From NCBI RefSeq assembly GCF_000204055.1, contig NW_006768830.1, forward strand, positions 256,634-320,633: a DNA stretch of 64,000 nucleotides, written 5' to 3'. Shown piece after piece: positions 9,955 to 22,628 of the stretch. A program made the translations under genes and the position numbers. Each line of letters begins with the position of its first letter. Within the stretch, counting starts at the first letter, position 1. Source of the DNA: Melampsora larici-populina 98AG31 (taxonomy: Eukaryota; Basidiomycota; Pucciniomycetes; Pucciniales; Melampsoraceae). The notes beneath the pieces were generated by a model that ran no database searches, was not told where the DNA came from, and saw only the letters and a program-made list of their open reading frames with translations.

Positions 9955-12480
9955 TGAAAACTCTCACCCCTAGAAACTCCCCTTTCACATCACGTACAGT
10001 TGGCGACACAAGATATTGTATGTACCTTTACCATAACTTGCCTGTTTGGCAAGTCTCAACAAGTGTATCTAGCTCACAATCTCACTACTGCTATACCTGA
10101 AAGTACATGGTCTTGATGGCCACTCATCAGATTACATATGATCAAATTTCAGGATTCATAACTGTAATGTAGACTCTAAAATACAATGACTTTTACCAGC
10201 AAGGGTGTCTACTCACGTGGTGGGCATGGCGTGAAAAGTGCATGTTTTAGGTGTGCCTGGGCTGGGTGCAAGGGCGCGCCTGGGAAGTCAAAATATAGGG
10301 GAGGCGCACCCCTTGCTGTCTAAGGTCAAAAGCACAAAAGATAATGCTCTGAAAGATCTAAAATATAAAAATGTGCAAGCAACTTGCATGAACTACTGTT
10401 TAGTCCCTTTGCTCCGGTCCTCTTTCCCCCAGGTCAGCTTTCATGCTTTTTAGATGTTTCACTTTGAGTGTGATTGCAGCATGTTGCCTTTCTTAGTGTT
10501 CCATGCACTTTTCTAACGGTTCACATTCACCCGTGTGCTTCTTCAGTTTTTGAATGTTTCAGTTCTATTGTGATAGTGACATGTTGTCTTCCTTAGTGTT
10601 TCCAGTATGTAATTGCATTATCCTTTGCCATTATGCTTTGTTGGTGCACACCTGTGCTTTTCCAACCTCGCGCAAAGGAAACAATGTGCTTTGATCTTCA
10701 CTTTCCAATTCTGCTTCTTTCTGATGTTTTCTTTTTTTCTTGTTTGATTGTGCAATCACACTTCCTTTGTTTGGGTAACCTTCCATACTTTTACCTGAAG
10801 TATCTGAAATGATCCCAATATTTGTGCCAGCAATGCTGTTGTTTGTCTGCCCTGCAAGGCTTGAGAGCAAGCTTTTCAGATCCTGACCCCATATGTCATG
10901 TTTGAAGCCCGCTATACATTTTTTTACTCTATAAAAAGGTACCATCTCGCACCCATTTTGATTTCCTCAACCGTCCTAGCATATTTTCCTGCCTCAAAGC
11001 TAATCCTATAGCTCTATCTTTTATCCAATCTGTTAAGGCCCTATACATTTCCTATTGTCTCTTTTTTTCTGGCCCCTTTTTCAAAGAACTACACTGTAAT
11101 CCATCTTCTATCTGGATTATTTGTACCCACCTACATTTGCTTCAATCTCTCACCAAGCCTACAACCTCAATCGCTCACCAAGCCTACAACCTGTAGCTGT
11201 ATTCAATCTCTGTCTTTTGTTATCTTTCCGGTTACCTGCTATCCTTGTATGGAAAAGCCAGAGGATGAGTTCAAAAAGTAAAGGCATGATTTAAAATCAG
11301 TGTACAATCCTTTTTGAATTGTGTATTGATTGGATCAGGTAGGAAGGCATGAAAATATTACTCTTGATGATCAAGGCTCTAGGAAAGTCACTTTGGGTGG
11401 TCAAGCCCAATCTGTTTTCATCTATTGGGGATGCTCACAAAAAGGCCAGCCTGCATATGGCCAGAACATTTATAAGCACCAATGTCCTCCAAGCCCACAT
11501 GTGCCTTGAATTTGTTGAGGACTGCAAGTTCAAACACTGAGATCACAAACCAAATGTCTTGGACAATTCTGACAAAGGTTTGAGAAGCCGGTCAATACAG
11601 ACTTCAGGTTCACCTTGAGTAAGTCCATTTCCCGTGGCATTTGTTCCCTTCTTCATTCACTGCTCAAAGCTACTGTTGATATTTCACACAGAATAATATA
11701 AAGCTCAAACAAGAATAGTGGCAAACTTATCATTCAACCATTAGTCATTGGAGTATTTGAATATGGAGAAAGGTTACAAATTGTCTTTACTGGTATAAGC
11801 GGGGTGACTCTTGCTTCTGGTTGAGTTGTGGAACAGTCAAACTGTGGCGGGCATGCCCGCATGTTCCCTAGTGATATCAAAAAAGATGAACAGTTTGAAG
11901 ACCTTGACCAACTTCAAGAATTTGATGACAGAGGTCTTTTAGATGATTCAGCAGAACTCAATGAAATCCCAATTGAGGAACAAACCTACATGCATAGAAT
12001 CTGTATTTGACATCACCTTGTTCAATAGTGCCAATTCTGATCAAGTATTTACAGATGTCATGGTATGTGGTGGATACTGATTCTGACTATGAATTATGGG
12101 AGGAAGACAATCTCTTTATTTGATTTTTATTATTCTTATATAATCCTTATTATTCCACTGTTTTTCATCCAAGTGATGCAGTGTTTTGCAAGATTTGATC
12201 ATTATGTTTCCCCCTTCAACACTCTTAGCAGATCTTTTGCCATTTTTTCATTTTTTTATTTTGTGTACTCAAAGGGCGTGCCTTTTCCTGACTCAAAAAG
12301 GCGCACTGGGCGCGTCCCACATGTAAACCCCGCGCCCACCACGTGAGTGTCCCCTGTGCTTTGAGTGCAGCCTTGATTCTATCAGGCATGGATTCAACTA
12401 CATAAAGCTTGAAGCTTTCTCTGAGGGATTACATACTTTCCACTTTGTCAAAGCAAAACCAGACTCAGAAAATGAAGTAA
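9955..12480 (-). mobile_element. Tc1/mariner relic, copy A, split by a hAT-like insertion
   Basis: Positions 9955-10212 plus 12347-12480 line up without a gap with the contiguous repeat at 31660-32000. Read on the minus strand, 12350-12420 encodes SMPDRIKAALKAQG, the usual C-terminal end of Tc1-type transposases (SMPxRI..V..AKG). The rest of the transposase is missing: beyond about 12480 the similarity is lost. The element is dead. The insertion point lies a few codons before the transposase stop. Confidence 0.65.
10213..12346. mobile_element. hAT-like non-autonomous or decayed element nested in Tc1 copy A
   Basis: The ends are 13-bp perfect terminal inverted repeats, TCACGTGGTGGGC at 10213-10225 and its complement at 12334-12346. 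They are flanked by an 8-bp target duplication with two mismatches (gtgtctac 10205-10212, gtgtcccc 12347-12354). The copy at 31660-32000 shows the empty site. An 8-bp duplication fits hAT-like elements. The 2.1-kb interior holds only short, unrecognised frames: 10631-10945 (-), Lys-rich, and 11828-12010 (+), with an acidic stretch DEQFEDLDQLQEFDD. No intact transposase is seen. Confidence 0.7.
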
Positions 12481-12980
12481 GAAGGGTGTGCACAAGTATG
12501 CTACCTGCAAGCAGTATCCAAAGCTGATGCTGTGTGGGCTCAGCCTGAATTGGATATTCTCTAGATCACCATCTGATTGTAATCAAAAATGCTTAACCAC
12601 AAATCTCGGGCTCCTAGTGTAACAACAAAATTGTGAGAAACATTTTTAAAGAGAACAGAAGCCAAGCTCATTAAGGACTTTTCTCTCGACTTTTCGGGCT
12701 TCTGACCTCGCATATAAGCATGCATACTGTCCGCACGCTCGCACCCGCTCCCAACCCAAGAAAATTCGAAGATCGCTTTGCCGCGCGTGGGAAAATTGAT
12801 AAAATTGGGTTGCTTCGGAGATAGCAAATGTGAATGGATTCGGTTGAAGATGTTCAGGAGGCTGTGGCCGCGCGAAAATTGAAGAAAGCGATTAGAATAA
12901 AACCCTCAGCCCTGGGCCTGGTACGTAATAGCATCCGCTATCTCAATAATATTCCGTCTTTAACGTTTCTCTTTTCTTTA

Positions 12981-14734
12981 ATGGCAAACCTTCGTTTCTG
13001 CACCGTCCATTCGTTTCGATACCAATTAATTCGCCTTGCGATATCCTATTTCTGTGTTTTTAATTTCACCGCCAAGTATGTACACATACTTTAAACCATT
13101 CCTGCGAGTGCATCACATTGATCTCCTGGTATCAAACCCCGTCTAGGTGTAGCTCAGTACTTCCACGCGCTGCAGGCGCTCAATATACAAGCCTGATCAC
13201 ATTTGGCGATTCTTTCACGTGTGCGTTGTGACTAAAACCGAGTGTTGGATGTCCTTGATGCGTCCTTTCGCCTGACAATTTTTTTTCACAACTTACCTAC
13301 ACGTGTTTTTCTTCTGTTTTAAAGCCAATGGCCGTAACGCAGATCCTTTGATGAGTGAGTCATATTTGAGCCAGATGACGCGAGGAGTTCCATGAACAAT
13401 CTCATAACCGTAGAAATTGTACAATTTAAATTGTAGATGAATTATACGCTCCTCTGGGGGAGAAAGGTAGGGCGGTGAATTGGCCAAATATCTTTTTGAA
13501 AGACGTGAATTCTACCGGCACCGCTGCTAAGCTGTACAATTACGCATTGTCAGTGAATTCTTGTCTCACTTCCTGTGAGAGAAATGAATAGTAGCTGATA
13601 TAATGTCAATACCAACATCCTGCTCTTTTCAAGCAACGGCGCGCCTGCTAACAGCAACCTAACCTATATGGGTATCGTACCAGACACTCGAACACAAATC
13701 GAGATGTTCATGACCGACTCAAAAGCTGGAAAAATTGATAGAGGCGGAGGCCGAGTATTGTACACCATGTGGGTAGGCATTAACCCGTTGAAATCCATCT
13801 GGTTCGACGCTTGCGATCCTCAACGGAATGGGGGCAAGGGTGCACAACATCCTACGGATCCGCTCTTCGTGAAGGCTGTTCAAAGAGTACAGCAAGAGAT
13901 AGATGAAGTCAGTTATCAAATGAACCGTCTACGATCAATTTCCACGGTGGACAAGTTTAGTTACTCTCATCAGCCCGTAATCCACAACCAAAATTAATTG
14001 AGGTCATATATGGTGATTGCTAACCTCTGTCTCTGGACATCTTCGACGTGATCATATCTTGCTTTATTCACATCACCTCGTAGATACGTGGTCATCACAG
14101 TACCCGATCTCAGTGACGCCGCTAACTTCCAAGATGCGATAAAAGTATGGACAAAGGGTGACGTGACAAAGGCAAAAGACTTGGTTAAACTTTTGCAATT
14201 ACTTACCCAACAATACAACAAGGTCAGTGGATATTCTTTCAACGATGACCAGGTTGTCTTATAACATATCTCGAGCTCTTTTTTCCCTCAGGGACTGCGG
14301 TCTGTTATCACAACCTCAAATACTTTTCTATACGATATTTCCAACCTGTGGAATTCGATCCGCTCATCTCCCCAAAAGGTAAGAGGTCTCCTGAAATTCC
14401 AAGTGAAAATCAACACAGCAAGTGATGGCAAAGAAAAAAGCATCTTTGCAAAGTATCATTTTGAGCATTCTCTGATCAACGCTTTTGCATTTTCAGTATG
14501 GGTTTAAAAACGTGACCGGGCGGTGCTACGACGCGAACAAGGTTGTGTGTTCCAATCCCGATGAATACCTCTATTGGGCAAGTGTTCTTTGGTTAGGTGA
14601 TTGAGTTTCAAAGAGATATTGACTTGCTTCTTTTTTCTTTTGGTTTTTCTACCTACCAGGATCACATCCATCCAACTCCCCATGCGCATAGACTCATTGG
14701 GAATGACATATATAGATTTGCCGAGGCTCTTTGA
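12981..14734 (+). CDS. Secreted SGNH/GDSL-family esterase, copy 2
   Basis: Nine exons, 337 aa: 12981-13075, 13147-13220, 13325-13354, 13437-13548, 13634-13954, 14084-14222, 14292-14378, 14497-14577, 14660-14734. Signal peptide region is LIRLAISYFCVFNF. Catalytic blocks are ITFGDSFTSNG (Ser), GAPANSNLTY, LYTMWVGIN and DHIHPTPHAHRLIG (Asp, His), all intact. The start at 12981 is chosen because the resulting first exon (95 nt) equals that of the paralog at 5286-7009; an in-frame ATG at 12834 would hide the signal. The last intron begins with GC (TGG then gcaagt), a GC-AG intron required to keep the DHIH frame; the paralog has GT there. It diverges head to head from copy 1 across 6 kb of transposons. 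Substrate unknown; wall-polymer acetyl esterase or lipase are both possible. Confidence 0.9.
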
Positions 14735-16057
14735 TGATGATCCAATGCTTTCGTGGCGTACTTGTTTGGTCTAGTCTACTGGTTTATCTAGTGACTTAGA
14801 GCATACCAACCATTCTATACCTTATTCTCATGAGGCGGCTTATCTCAATGAGAAGAGGTATAAGTACATTGTAGATTTCTTGTGGCATGTATTGGTACAT
14901 ACTATGTTTATATTGATTTGTGAGGTTTTTGGTGTCAAAAGCTTATTTATTTTTCATGTTTCCATCCTAATAATTTTCTCATCTCATTGGACAATAAGGA
15001 AAACCCTTCATGATGGCATATGCAAGTCTTCTTCTCTTCCATCCTCATGATTGCACTTATAGATTGAAGTGAGGTGCAGGGTTTTTCATCTTGGGCCTCT
15101 TCACTGCTGTTCCATAAAGACAAGGGTGGCTTACAGGTTCAGGAATTTCTGCTGTATTCCAATCTGTGATGAATCTGAAGAGATCTGAATCAGTCTTTGA
15201 GAGTGTGGCATCTCTTCACTAAAAATAACAAACACTCAACTCCGGTCTTTCCCATGTCATGTAGTTTTTTCTTTACATGATTTCCCTTGTTGGCCCAGAG
15301 GTCTTCTATGATACGGACCCATTGCAAGTGTTGTCCATGAAATGGTACAAGAAAGAAGTTGATCAAACTTACATAACCAAATCCCTCAATGAGCTGTACT
15401 GGCCAGCCTTGTCTGAGCTGGCTGGTACATCTCATTGAGGGACATATTTAGATTTGGGAGTTGACTATAGCTGAACTTGTAAGCTATACTCTGGGAGAGA
15501 GGACCACAAGAACACTTCATGATTGCAAAACTAAGCATGGTTTGAGTATGTGAATATGATTCAAGACAGTTCAAAATTTGTTGCAGGATGAAAATTGAGT
15601 ATTGCACATCTTCATTCTATGCAACCTGGGCTTTCAAGGTACTTCAAGCTTTTAATTCAAAGACAAACAATTGAAAGTGAAGGTCCAAGTTCTGTGTGAG
15701 TATCAGGATTCAAAGCCTCAGTATCTTCACAAGGAGATCATATTGTACAATATCAAAGGTCTTACTAACCATGGTGTGAGAAGGATATCCAAAGGAAACA
15801 TGTTTTAGGATTATCTTGCACAATGAAAGTTGTCCAAAATTAATATGTGGGTTACAGATTAGTACTTTGAATGCAATCCTTTGATGGAAACTCTTGATGG
15901 TATCTGTTTATCACACTACAATTGTTGATTTGAGTTGGTTCCTGTGTTTGTTCATGAGGATGTCCAATCAAAAAGTCTCACTTGGAGATAAAGAGTCACA
16001 TGAAAAGATAAAGTATATCAAAGGTTTTTCTCAATCTTTTCAAGGTCTAAAATGAAT
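14735..16057. other. Spacer, probably decayed transposon
   Basis: Minus-strand open stretches at 15190-15435 and 15386-15607 overlap in different frames and are broken by stops; I recognise no family in them. There is no promoter-like or RNA gene signal. The composition resembles the repeat islands rather than the neighbouring genes. Confidence 0.3.
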
Positions 16058-17032
16058 TCAAGTACGAGAAAAGCCAAGTACAACTAAAAGAGTTTCTTCA
16101 GGTATACCCAATCTCCTTAACCAATCAGCGATTTCTTCTTTTTCAACATGATCCGATTTATTATGATGAGGATTAAGAAGTTTTTTTCTTGAATGAGAAA
16201 TCATGAATTCAGTAACTTCTTTCATTTGACCAAAACATCTTTTAACCTTAACTTCTCTCATCACTTCAGTAACTTTTTTTTGAAATGATGGAATATCAGC
16301 CCATGAAACCGTTTTGATTTCTGACCAATACCGTTCGATTTCCAAAACTTGATGATAATCAATTTCAATGGCTAACCAAGCTGGTTTTCCTGCCATCACA
16401 AATCCTGTCATAGAATATTTGATGGCAAGATTGACTAAATCATTTCGTTTTGATTTAGTTGAAAGTGATGGAAATTTAAACCAAGCACGAGTACACATCA
16501 GTTCATTTGAATGATCATGATCTTCAAGTCCAATAGAAGAAGGATTTTGTACAATAGTAATAGGTGTAGAGATAGATAGATCAGAGCTTTTGATTTCTTG
16601 AACCCATTCAGGTAATTTTTGTGACAGATGAGTAAGAGTATCCGTAAGGTTTTCAATTGTGACTATAGATAATTCTGATTTAAGTTCATTTTCGATTCGA
16701 CCTGAAAGTTGTTGCCATGATGAATGATCTAGATGAGAATGTCGATCGAGCCAAAGTTTAGGATTCGTATGATTGGTTTTCAAATCCAATGAACAACCAA
16801 TATATAATGAATCAACTTGAGATAAAAACTTAATCGAATCTTTTGGGATATCGACTCGTAGTTTGAAATTTAATTCAGAAAGATCTTGTTGCCAATTGTA
16901 AGGTTCTGATTCACTTGGTGGGTTGTGAAGGAGTTTTGAAGTTGGTTCGTCCATGATTAATTCACCCTCGAGAGGGAAGATGGCCTGTAAAAGTTCCAAG
17001 AAATCGTGCGCATCTTGATATCGATGATTCAT
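16058..17032 (-). CDS. RWD domain protein 2-like (RWDD2 family, DUF1115)
   Basis: Intronless, 324 aa, close to the length of animal RWDD2 proteins. The N-terminal RWD domain begins near ELLQAIFPLEGEL. The C-terminal DUF1115 part has the conserved CTRAWFKFPSLSTKSKR (about residue 185), then GFVMAGKPAWLAIE, IERYWSEIKTVSWADIPSFQKK and a weak GF-x-R tail. The molecular role of the family is not established; RWD folds commonly serve protein-protein contacts in ubiquitin and GCN2-type pathways. The start is the first in-frame ATG; the N-terminus is short before the RWD core. It diverges from the derlin gene, 350 bp away. Confidence 0.88.
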   Translation of the reverse strand: MNHRYQDAHDFLELLQAIFPLEGELIMDEPTSKLLHNPPSESEPYNWQQDLSELNFKLRVDIPKDSIKFLSQVDSLYIGCSLDLKTNHTNPKLWLDRHSHLDHSSWQQLSGRIENELKSELSIVTIENLTDTLTHLSQKLPEWVQEIKSSDLSISTPITIVQNPSSIGLEDHDHSNELMCTRAWFKFPSLSTKSKRNDLVNLAIKYSMTGFVMAGKPAWLAIEIDYHQVLEIERYWSEIKTVSWADIPSFQKKVTEVMREVKVKRCFGQMKEVTEFMISHSRKKLLNPHHNKSDHVEKEEIADWLRRLGIPEETLLVVLGFSRT

Positions 17033-17382
17033 GAGCTCAACAAGTGATGAAGTGCGTTGAGAATGAGATGATGGTTCATTCTGTGTTGCTGAGCAAGTCT
17101 CAAATCGATTTAAGGATTTCGAAACTAAATTGGAATGCTAATACTCCAGTAGTACACAGTGGATATTAAGATTTCATGCTTATATTGAAATAAGAGCTCA
17201 TCCTGATGATCAAGTTTCCCTTTGAAGCACCACCAACTTCCAACTTCCACATCCACAGCCTCACTTTACCAGATCCATCAATGAACTCAAGATTTTAAAA
17301 CAAAGGAAACGAATCAGGATCAGAAACCAAAACCTAGACTTCAAATATCTTATCCATCAAATTCTTGAAAGATTAATCTATC

Positions 17383-18947
17383 ATGGATTGGGCAGAGTAA
17401 GTTAATCTCTTTAAAGTCATATCTCGAATCAATCAATTGACTTTCAATGACTATCTTCTCATCCAGATGTCCGCCTATTACCAAAATTTACCTTGTGTAA
17501 GTCATCAACCTTTCATCGAAAACAAAGCTTCAGAAAACCAATCATCAATTCTGATTCTTTTTGGGTATTTATCAATAGTGGAGCATTAGCCACGAGTGTA
17601 GCAGTCGTAAGTGACAATTTGAATTGATTCATAACTCATCCATAACTTTTAACATAGTTTCTGATCTTGGTGATCATGAATGAATTTCTAGCAATGTCAT
17701 TTAGTAACTCCTTACCAGCTTTATTTTACATATCGAGCCACTTTTGAACATGTTCAGGTTAGTTTCTTTAATTCTGATGTTAAATCAAACGTATCAATTA
17801 TGAAATCTAAAAACTAACAAACATCTTATTTTGACCTTCTTATCATCTTTTCGAACCAAATGAAAAAAATCAATCTCCTCTCGATATCAAACTTCAACTT
17901 CTTATTCTATCTCTTCAAACAAAACCATCCAATCAAAAAAAATACAAATCGATTTTCTCTTAGCTTTGGCGACTAGTGACTAATTTCCTTTACTTTGGTC
18001 CCTTAAGTCTTGATTTCTTTTTCCATTTATTCTTCTTGTAAGTCCAATAAAATCCAACTTAAACATAATCCTCAAATCTTAATAAACTAATTCAATATAT
18101 GATTTATTTCTTCGATCTAATTTCTTTTTTTCAAAAATCAATTCATAATCTAGTATGAGATATTCCAAAATGTTAGAAGAAAATACTTACCATGGTCATC
18201 GAGCCGACTACGCCTGGCTCCTAATAGTCTGTTGTACCCTTCTCCTAGTAAGTCCAAGCTTCCAAACCTCTTTCCAATCCCCCCAAAAAACTAAAAAAAA
18301 CTAATCTTTTACTATATAGTTACTCTCACCACTCTCACCCGCTCCATTCTTATCAGCTCCATTAAGTTTCACATTAGTTTATCTATGGGCAAGACTAAAC
18401 TCATCAGTTAGATTATCACTCTTTGGAGTGATCACCATCTCAGCTGGTCATCTACCATACGCACTTGTCTTATTTAGTTGGGCATTAAATAGTGGTTATC
18501 ATGGTGTAGTAGGTGATCTACTTGGAATCGCTGTTGGTCATGTATGGTTTGTATATTTTCTTTAAATCTTACAGGTTTAATTGGATCTCTTATTTTCACA
18601 GATTACTGATATGTTTTTGTTTTCGGAAACCTTAGGTATTTCTTTACCGAGATTTGGAAAAGAGAATTAGCAAGTGGTGAAAAGAATTGGTTAAAAACTC
18701 CTGATCTTTTGTAAGAAACCTCAACCCCTTCCTTCCTCCCCACAACTTTTTTTCTAATTCGAATTTGAACTTCAAATCAAACAAATACAAAACCCAAAAT
18801 TCATTAACATTTCTTTTTGATTTCTTTTCTTTTTTTGGTTGGTTTGGTGGATGGTTTAACAGGGTAAGATTAATTGATGGACCTGAAGCTTTAAATACAG
18901 AAGAAGAAGAAGAGAATGGAAATGAAATTGATTTAATTGCAAGATGA
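17383..18947 (+). CDS. Derlin (Der1-like ERAD membrane protein)
   Basis: Nine exons, 230 aa: 17383-17396, 17467-17496, 17579-17606, 17692-17757, 17964-18037, 18154-18247, 18320-18546, 18636-18710, 18863-18947. The protein starts MDWAECPPITKIYLVGALATS and continues [30 protein letters not shown], the derlin signature. It then has FMRYSKMLEENTYHGHRADYAW and the C-terminal DLLGIAVGHVWYFF. It would span the ER membrane several times as part of the Hrd1/p97 retrotranslocation machinery. The second to fourth exons are only 30, 28 and 66 nt. The tail is acidic (EEEEENGNEID) with no SHP box recognised. Multi-pass topology and length match the family. Confidence 0.93.
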
Positions 18948-19485
18948 TCAAAGAAAACGAACGAAGGAGAAGGAGGAAGAACAAAAAAATCAAAAGAGAT
19001 CAGTTTGGGTTTTTTGTTTTGTTTGATTTATGTAAAACAGATATACTTGAAAGATGTTTTGCAATGGAAAAAAAACATAAATTCATTTTTCGATGATTTT
19101 TTTTTCGTAAAAAACAAAATGTTTGAATGATGTTTTTTTGAACAAAGAAACTGATTTTGAAAAACCATGGAAGGTAAAATGAGCTCATCTTGAAATAAAA
19201 TTGGTCATTTGATCAGCCTACTTAAGAGTCTCAATAGGTCTCAATACAAACTTGAAATCACTTATGTACATTATATGTTTCAATTGAGAAAAAGTTCCCA
19301 TATGTTTTCAATAAGTATATAGTGATACTTACTGCTTTCAATAAATAATTTAAAATTGATCATCATATAAACCACCCAAAAGTTAAAACAAACAACCAAA
19401 CAAAATCTAATAAGAAACAATGATCATCATCTCACAATCCACAAATATACAACATATCACAAACAAGAACATTTTCTTTGGTCGT
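18948..19485. other. 3' spacer between convergent derlin and Bre2 genes
   Basis: This AT-rich stretch of 540 bp lies between the convergent stop codons. It has several poly-T/poly-A runs (for example 19060-19150) that could serve 3'-end formation. No gene is seen. Confidence 0.4.
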
Positions 19486-22400
19486 CTAAGAATTAGATTT
19501 AGGTATGGTAGGTGAACAAAGACTTGGATCCACATGATTTTCAATCTGAATTTCCACATCTAAACTACTTAACACATCAGATTCTTCAATTAATGGAACC
19601 GATTTTGGATCTTCAAGACCATTTGAAGTTTGAAGGCAGATCATAGAAGAGTTTGGTATTTTGACTTCTTCTTCGATGTTCATGGAAGTAGATTGTTCAT
19701 CGGTTTGATCAACTAAAGGAACATCACTCGGATTTGAATTTGAATCTGGTTCTGGCTTTTCAAGAAGTGGTAAAACTTGAGGAAGAGAGCCAAGAGGCGA
19801 GTCTGGTAGTTTTACTTCTTGTTCTACAATCATGGAAGTAGTTTGTTCAACAGTTTGATCAACTAAAGCAATATTACCTACTTCAACCGTCCCAGGTGGC
19901 ATGTCGGGTGAAATGATTGTTGGAATATGAATCACGCAAGGTTGTAGAGATGCTTGAGGAGATCTCGGTAAAATCTCAGTAACGATAGATTGCTCATTCG
20001 AGATCCCCGATTCAAGCTTTTGATGAGATTCACTTTCGACCGGCTCGCTCACAGAAGGTTCAATCTCGATCTGATCTTCAAGATCCAGTTTTGATGTTGA
20101 ACTCTCTACAGTGGAGGTCTCAATGGTCGAGGGTGGGAGTGGTGCGACGTCCGGATTAGAGTTGTGATGAGCTACTGGAGCAAGCTGAGTCATCTCATCG
20201 TCGAAATCTTCTCTGATCGCAGGAGGCGAATCACCAACCAACGCTGTCGTACTCATTTCTACATTGAAAGAATCCACTCGAGTTTCATTTAGACCTACTT
20301 CCGGTTCAGTAGTACGTAAAGACTCATCATACATCTCCATCACACCAAGTGGACTAGGTTTGAACGTTTGAGATTTGGATCCATCAGATGTTACCACATT
20401 CAAATGACTTAAATTACTAATCTTAGCTTTCTTTTTCGCTTTGGGACCCTTCGTCACCGTCGTAACACTTTGACTTGATGAACTGGTGGGAGAAACCGGT
20501 CTTGATGAAGGCGATGGAACCCGACGTCTTTTACGTGCTTTGGTCTCATTAGCCATTTCGACTAATTTCATTTCTTCTTTCACTCTACGTTGATATTCAA
20601 TAGCATCAAGTCTATCAAGTTGATTTTGTTCAGCTAGGTAAACCGGATAAAGTTCTGATAAAGCTTGCCATTTTGAAGATGTAGAGGTGGTAGTAGATCC
20701 ATCGATTTGATTTGAAGGGTCAGATGGAGTCACAGCCTTTGTTGAATTAACTCGATGGAGACATGCTTCAATGTCTTCTGGTGGCGGATATTTAAAGTCT
20801 GGACCTGGGTTCAATCGTGCAATTCCACCTCCATAGACACTTACACAAGGATAATAACCCATGGTTCCATCATCATGAAGATTTTCACGATTTGCAGTTA
20901 AAGGTTCAAGTGAAGTACTCTCTGTGAGATTCGTCACCAGATTAGAATTCAATTTATCTTGAGACGATGTTGTATGCGCTCTGAGTGGTAGAAAATCCAA
21001 TAAGTCTTGAAACGCTACTCCTTGACAAACACCATTTCTAAAAAACGCCAACTTAGATCCTTTCAGAACAGGTAATTCACGTTGAACAATTCCAGTAGGT
21101 TCAACCTGAGAAGTAGGAATAGGTGCAGCGATCGGTTTTTGACCTGGTACCGGTTTCTTCACAGCAGGTGGAGGAGGTAAAGTAGACCGAAACTGAGGTT
21201 TAGGTTTAAGTTTCGATGGTGAAGCAGCATCGGCCAAGTCTTCCATTTCTTTTGAGATTGGATATTCAGGTGATTCAAAGTAAAGCTGACGTCGATATCT
21301 GATTGGGATCCGACGACGTTCGATTCGAGCAGGATCATGAGGATCATCCGGATCAGGTGATCTCATAGGCGGTAAATCAACATAAACCCCAATCACATCA
21401 CCTGATTTGAATGCTTCTCCATACGGTTCAAGTTTAGATAAATGTACTTTTTCTCCAGTCTTATCTCGAATGCCATAAGAATAACCATCAATCCCAACGG
21501 GTGCATTTAAACCTGATTCTCTTCTTGCTAAACCGATCCGAACATGAGCATGTTCAGGTTCAGAACGTGAACCTGGATTAGCTTCACCACCTGCACGATC
21601 GAGAATGATTTCAAAATAAAAACGACCTTGTCGAATCGGAAGATTAGCTCTTGCAGAACGAAAGCCTCGATCAGTGGTGACAGCTAAACCATCTTTTGTG
21701 ATATAAACATAATTACTACGATCTTCCCATGCCCATTTCACTTGACCTTGAGGTACAGTTTCAATAGCATGATAGACAGGATATCTATCATTCATTCCTG
21801 GTGAATCGTTTGGTTCATCTGATCGAGCTGGACCACATGCCAAATACCGAAATCCGGACCGATTCCAAGGATGAGAACGAGTAGCAAAAAAGTTAAAAGG
21901 TATATGACCCGATAAGGTTTGAAATGCCGGAGGAATCGCAACGGTTGAAGAATCTATATGTCTTGGTGAATGAAGTTTATTAAATGGATTGGTAGTGGAA
22001 ATCGAATCATCAAATAATTCAGATTCATTTTGTTCAGGTTTGATTTGAGGATCATTGATTGATGTTAAATCAGATTCGAGAAGGTTGAGTTGATTAGAAT
22101 GATCTGGTTGGCAAGTATTATTAAACTACAAATCGTCAAAATCAAACCAATTGGCTAGGTATCAATCATTCTACAGAAAACAAAAAATATTCGAGCTAGA
22201 TGAGAAATTGAGCAATTAATTACTTCCTGCTTCACGCCTTCGTTCCTTGACAAGATATTGTCGGTTTGAAGATTGATGATTTCCACTTTACTCGCTTCAG
22301 GTTCGGTTTCCAAATCACCTTCCATTGTTGTTAGACCCGATTCTCTTTCGATCATCATGTCTCGATCGTTGATTAAGCTAGTAAGGCCGTCTTCAGTCGG

Positions 22401-22628
22401 TAAACCTGTCTGATCTTCATCATCAGGAGACATTTCTCGTTCTTCTGGAATTCCACATATTGGCCAAGGCTTTGTGAGTCGAGGTTCTCCTTCATCATCT
22501 TCTGCTTCCTCGTCATCTTCTACTTCCTCCTCCTCCTGATCCTCTTTTACAGGTAGGTCTGGTTCTGGTTCTGGTTCGCATTGGCTGATCGGATCGACAG
22601 AATCAAGATTTTGAATAGACTCGGACAT
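19486..22628 (-). CDS. COMPASS subunit Bre2/ASH2L-like, SPRY domain
   Basis: Two exons (22628-22224, 22125-19486) give 1014 aa. The first exon is strongly acidic (EEEEVEDDEEAEDDEGE). Exon 2 holds the split SPRY domain: WAWEDRSNYVYITKDGL, FRSARANLPIRQGRFYFEI, then HVRIGLARRESGLNAPVGIDGYSYGIRDKTGEKVH, and later KLAFFRNGVCQGVAF and YYPCVSVYGGG. This is the Bre2/ASH2L pattern; the subunit stimulates histone H3K4 methylation by Set1 in the nucleus. The protein is long for the family because of about 380 low-complexity residues after the SPRY domain (Ser, Pro, Glu and Val rich) with a basic patch KARKRRRVPSPSSR. In-frame reading across the exon junction is open on both sides, though the exact splice is inferred. 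Confidence 0.88.

Noticed and set aside
12834..12980. Upstream in-frame ATG for esterase copy 2
   Set aside because: It would bury the signal peptide by 49 residues; the start at 12981 gives the same 95-nt first exon as the paralog.
15190..15607. Possible transposase fragments
   Set aside because: Overlapping frames broken by stops; no diagnostic motif could be identified, so only reported as decayed spacer.
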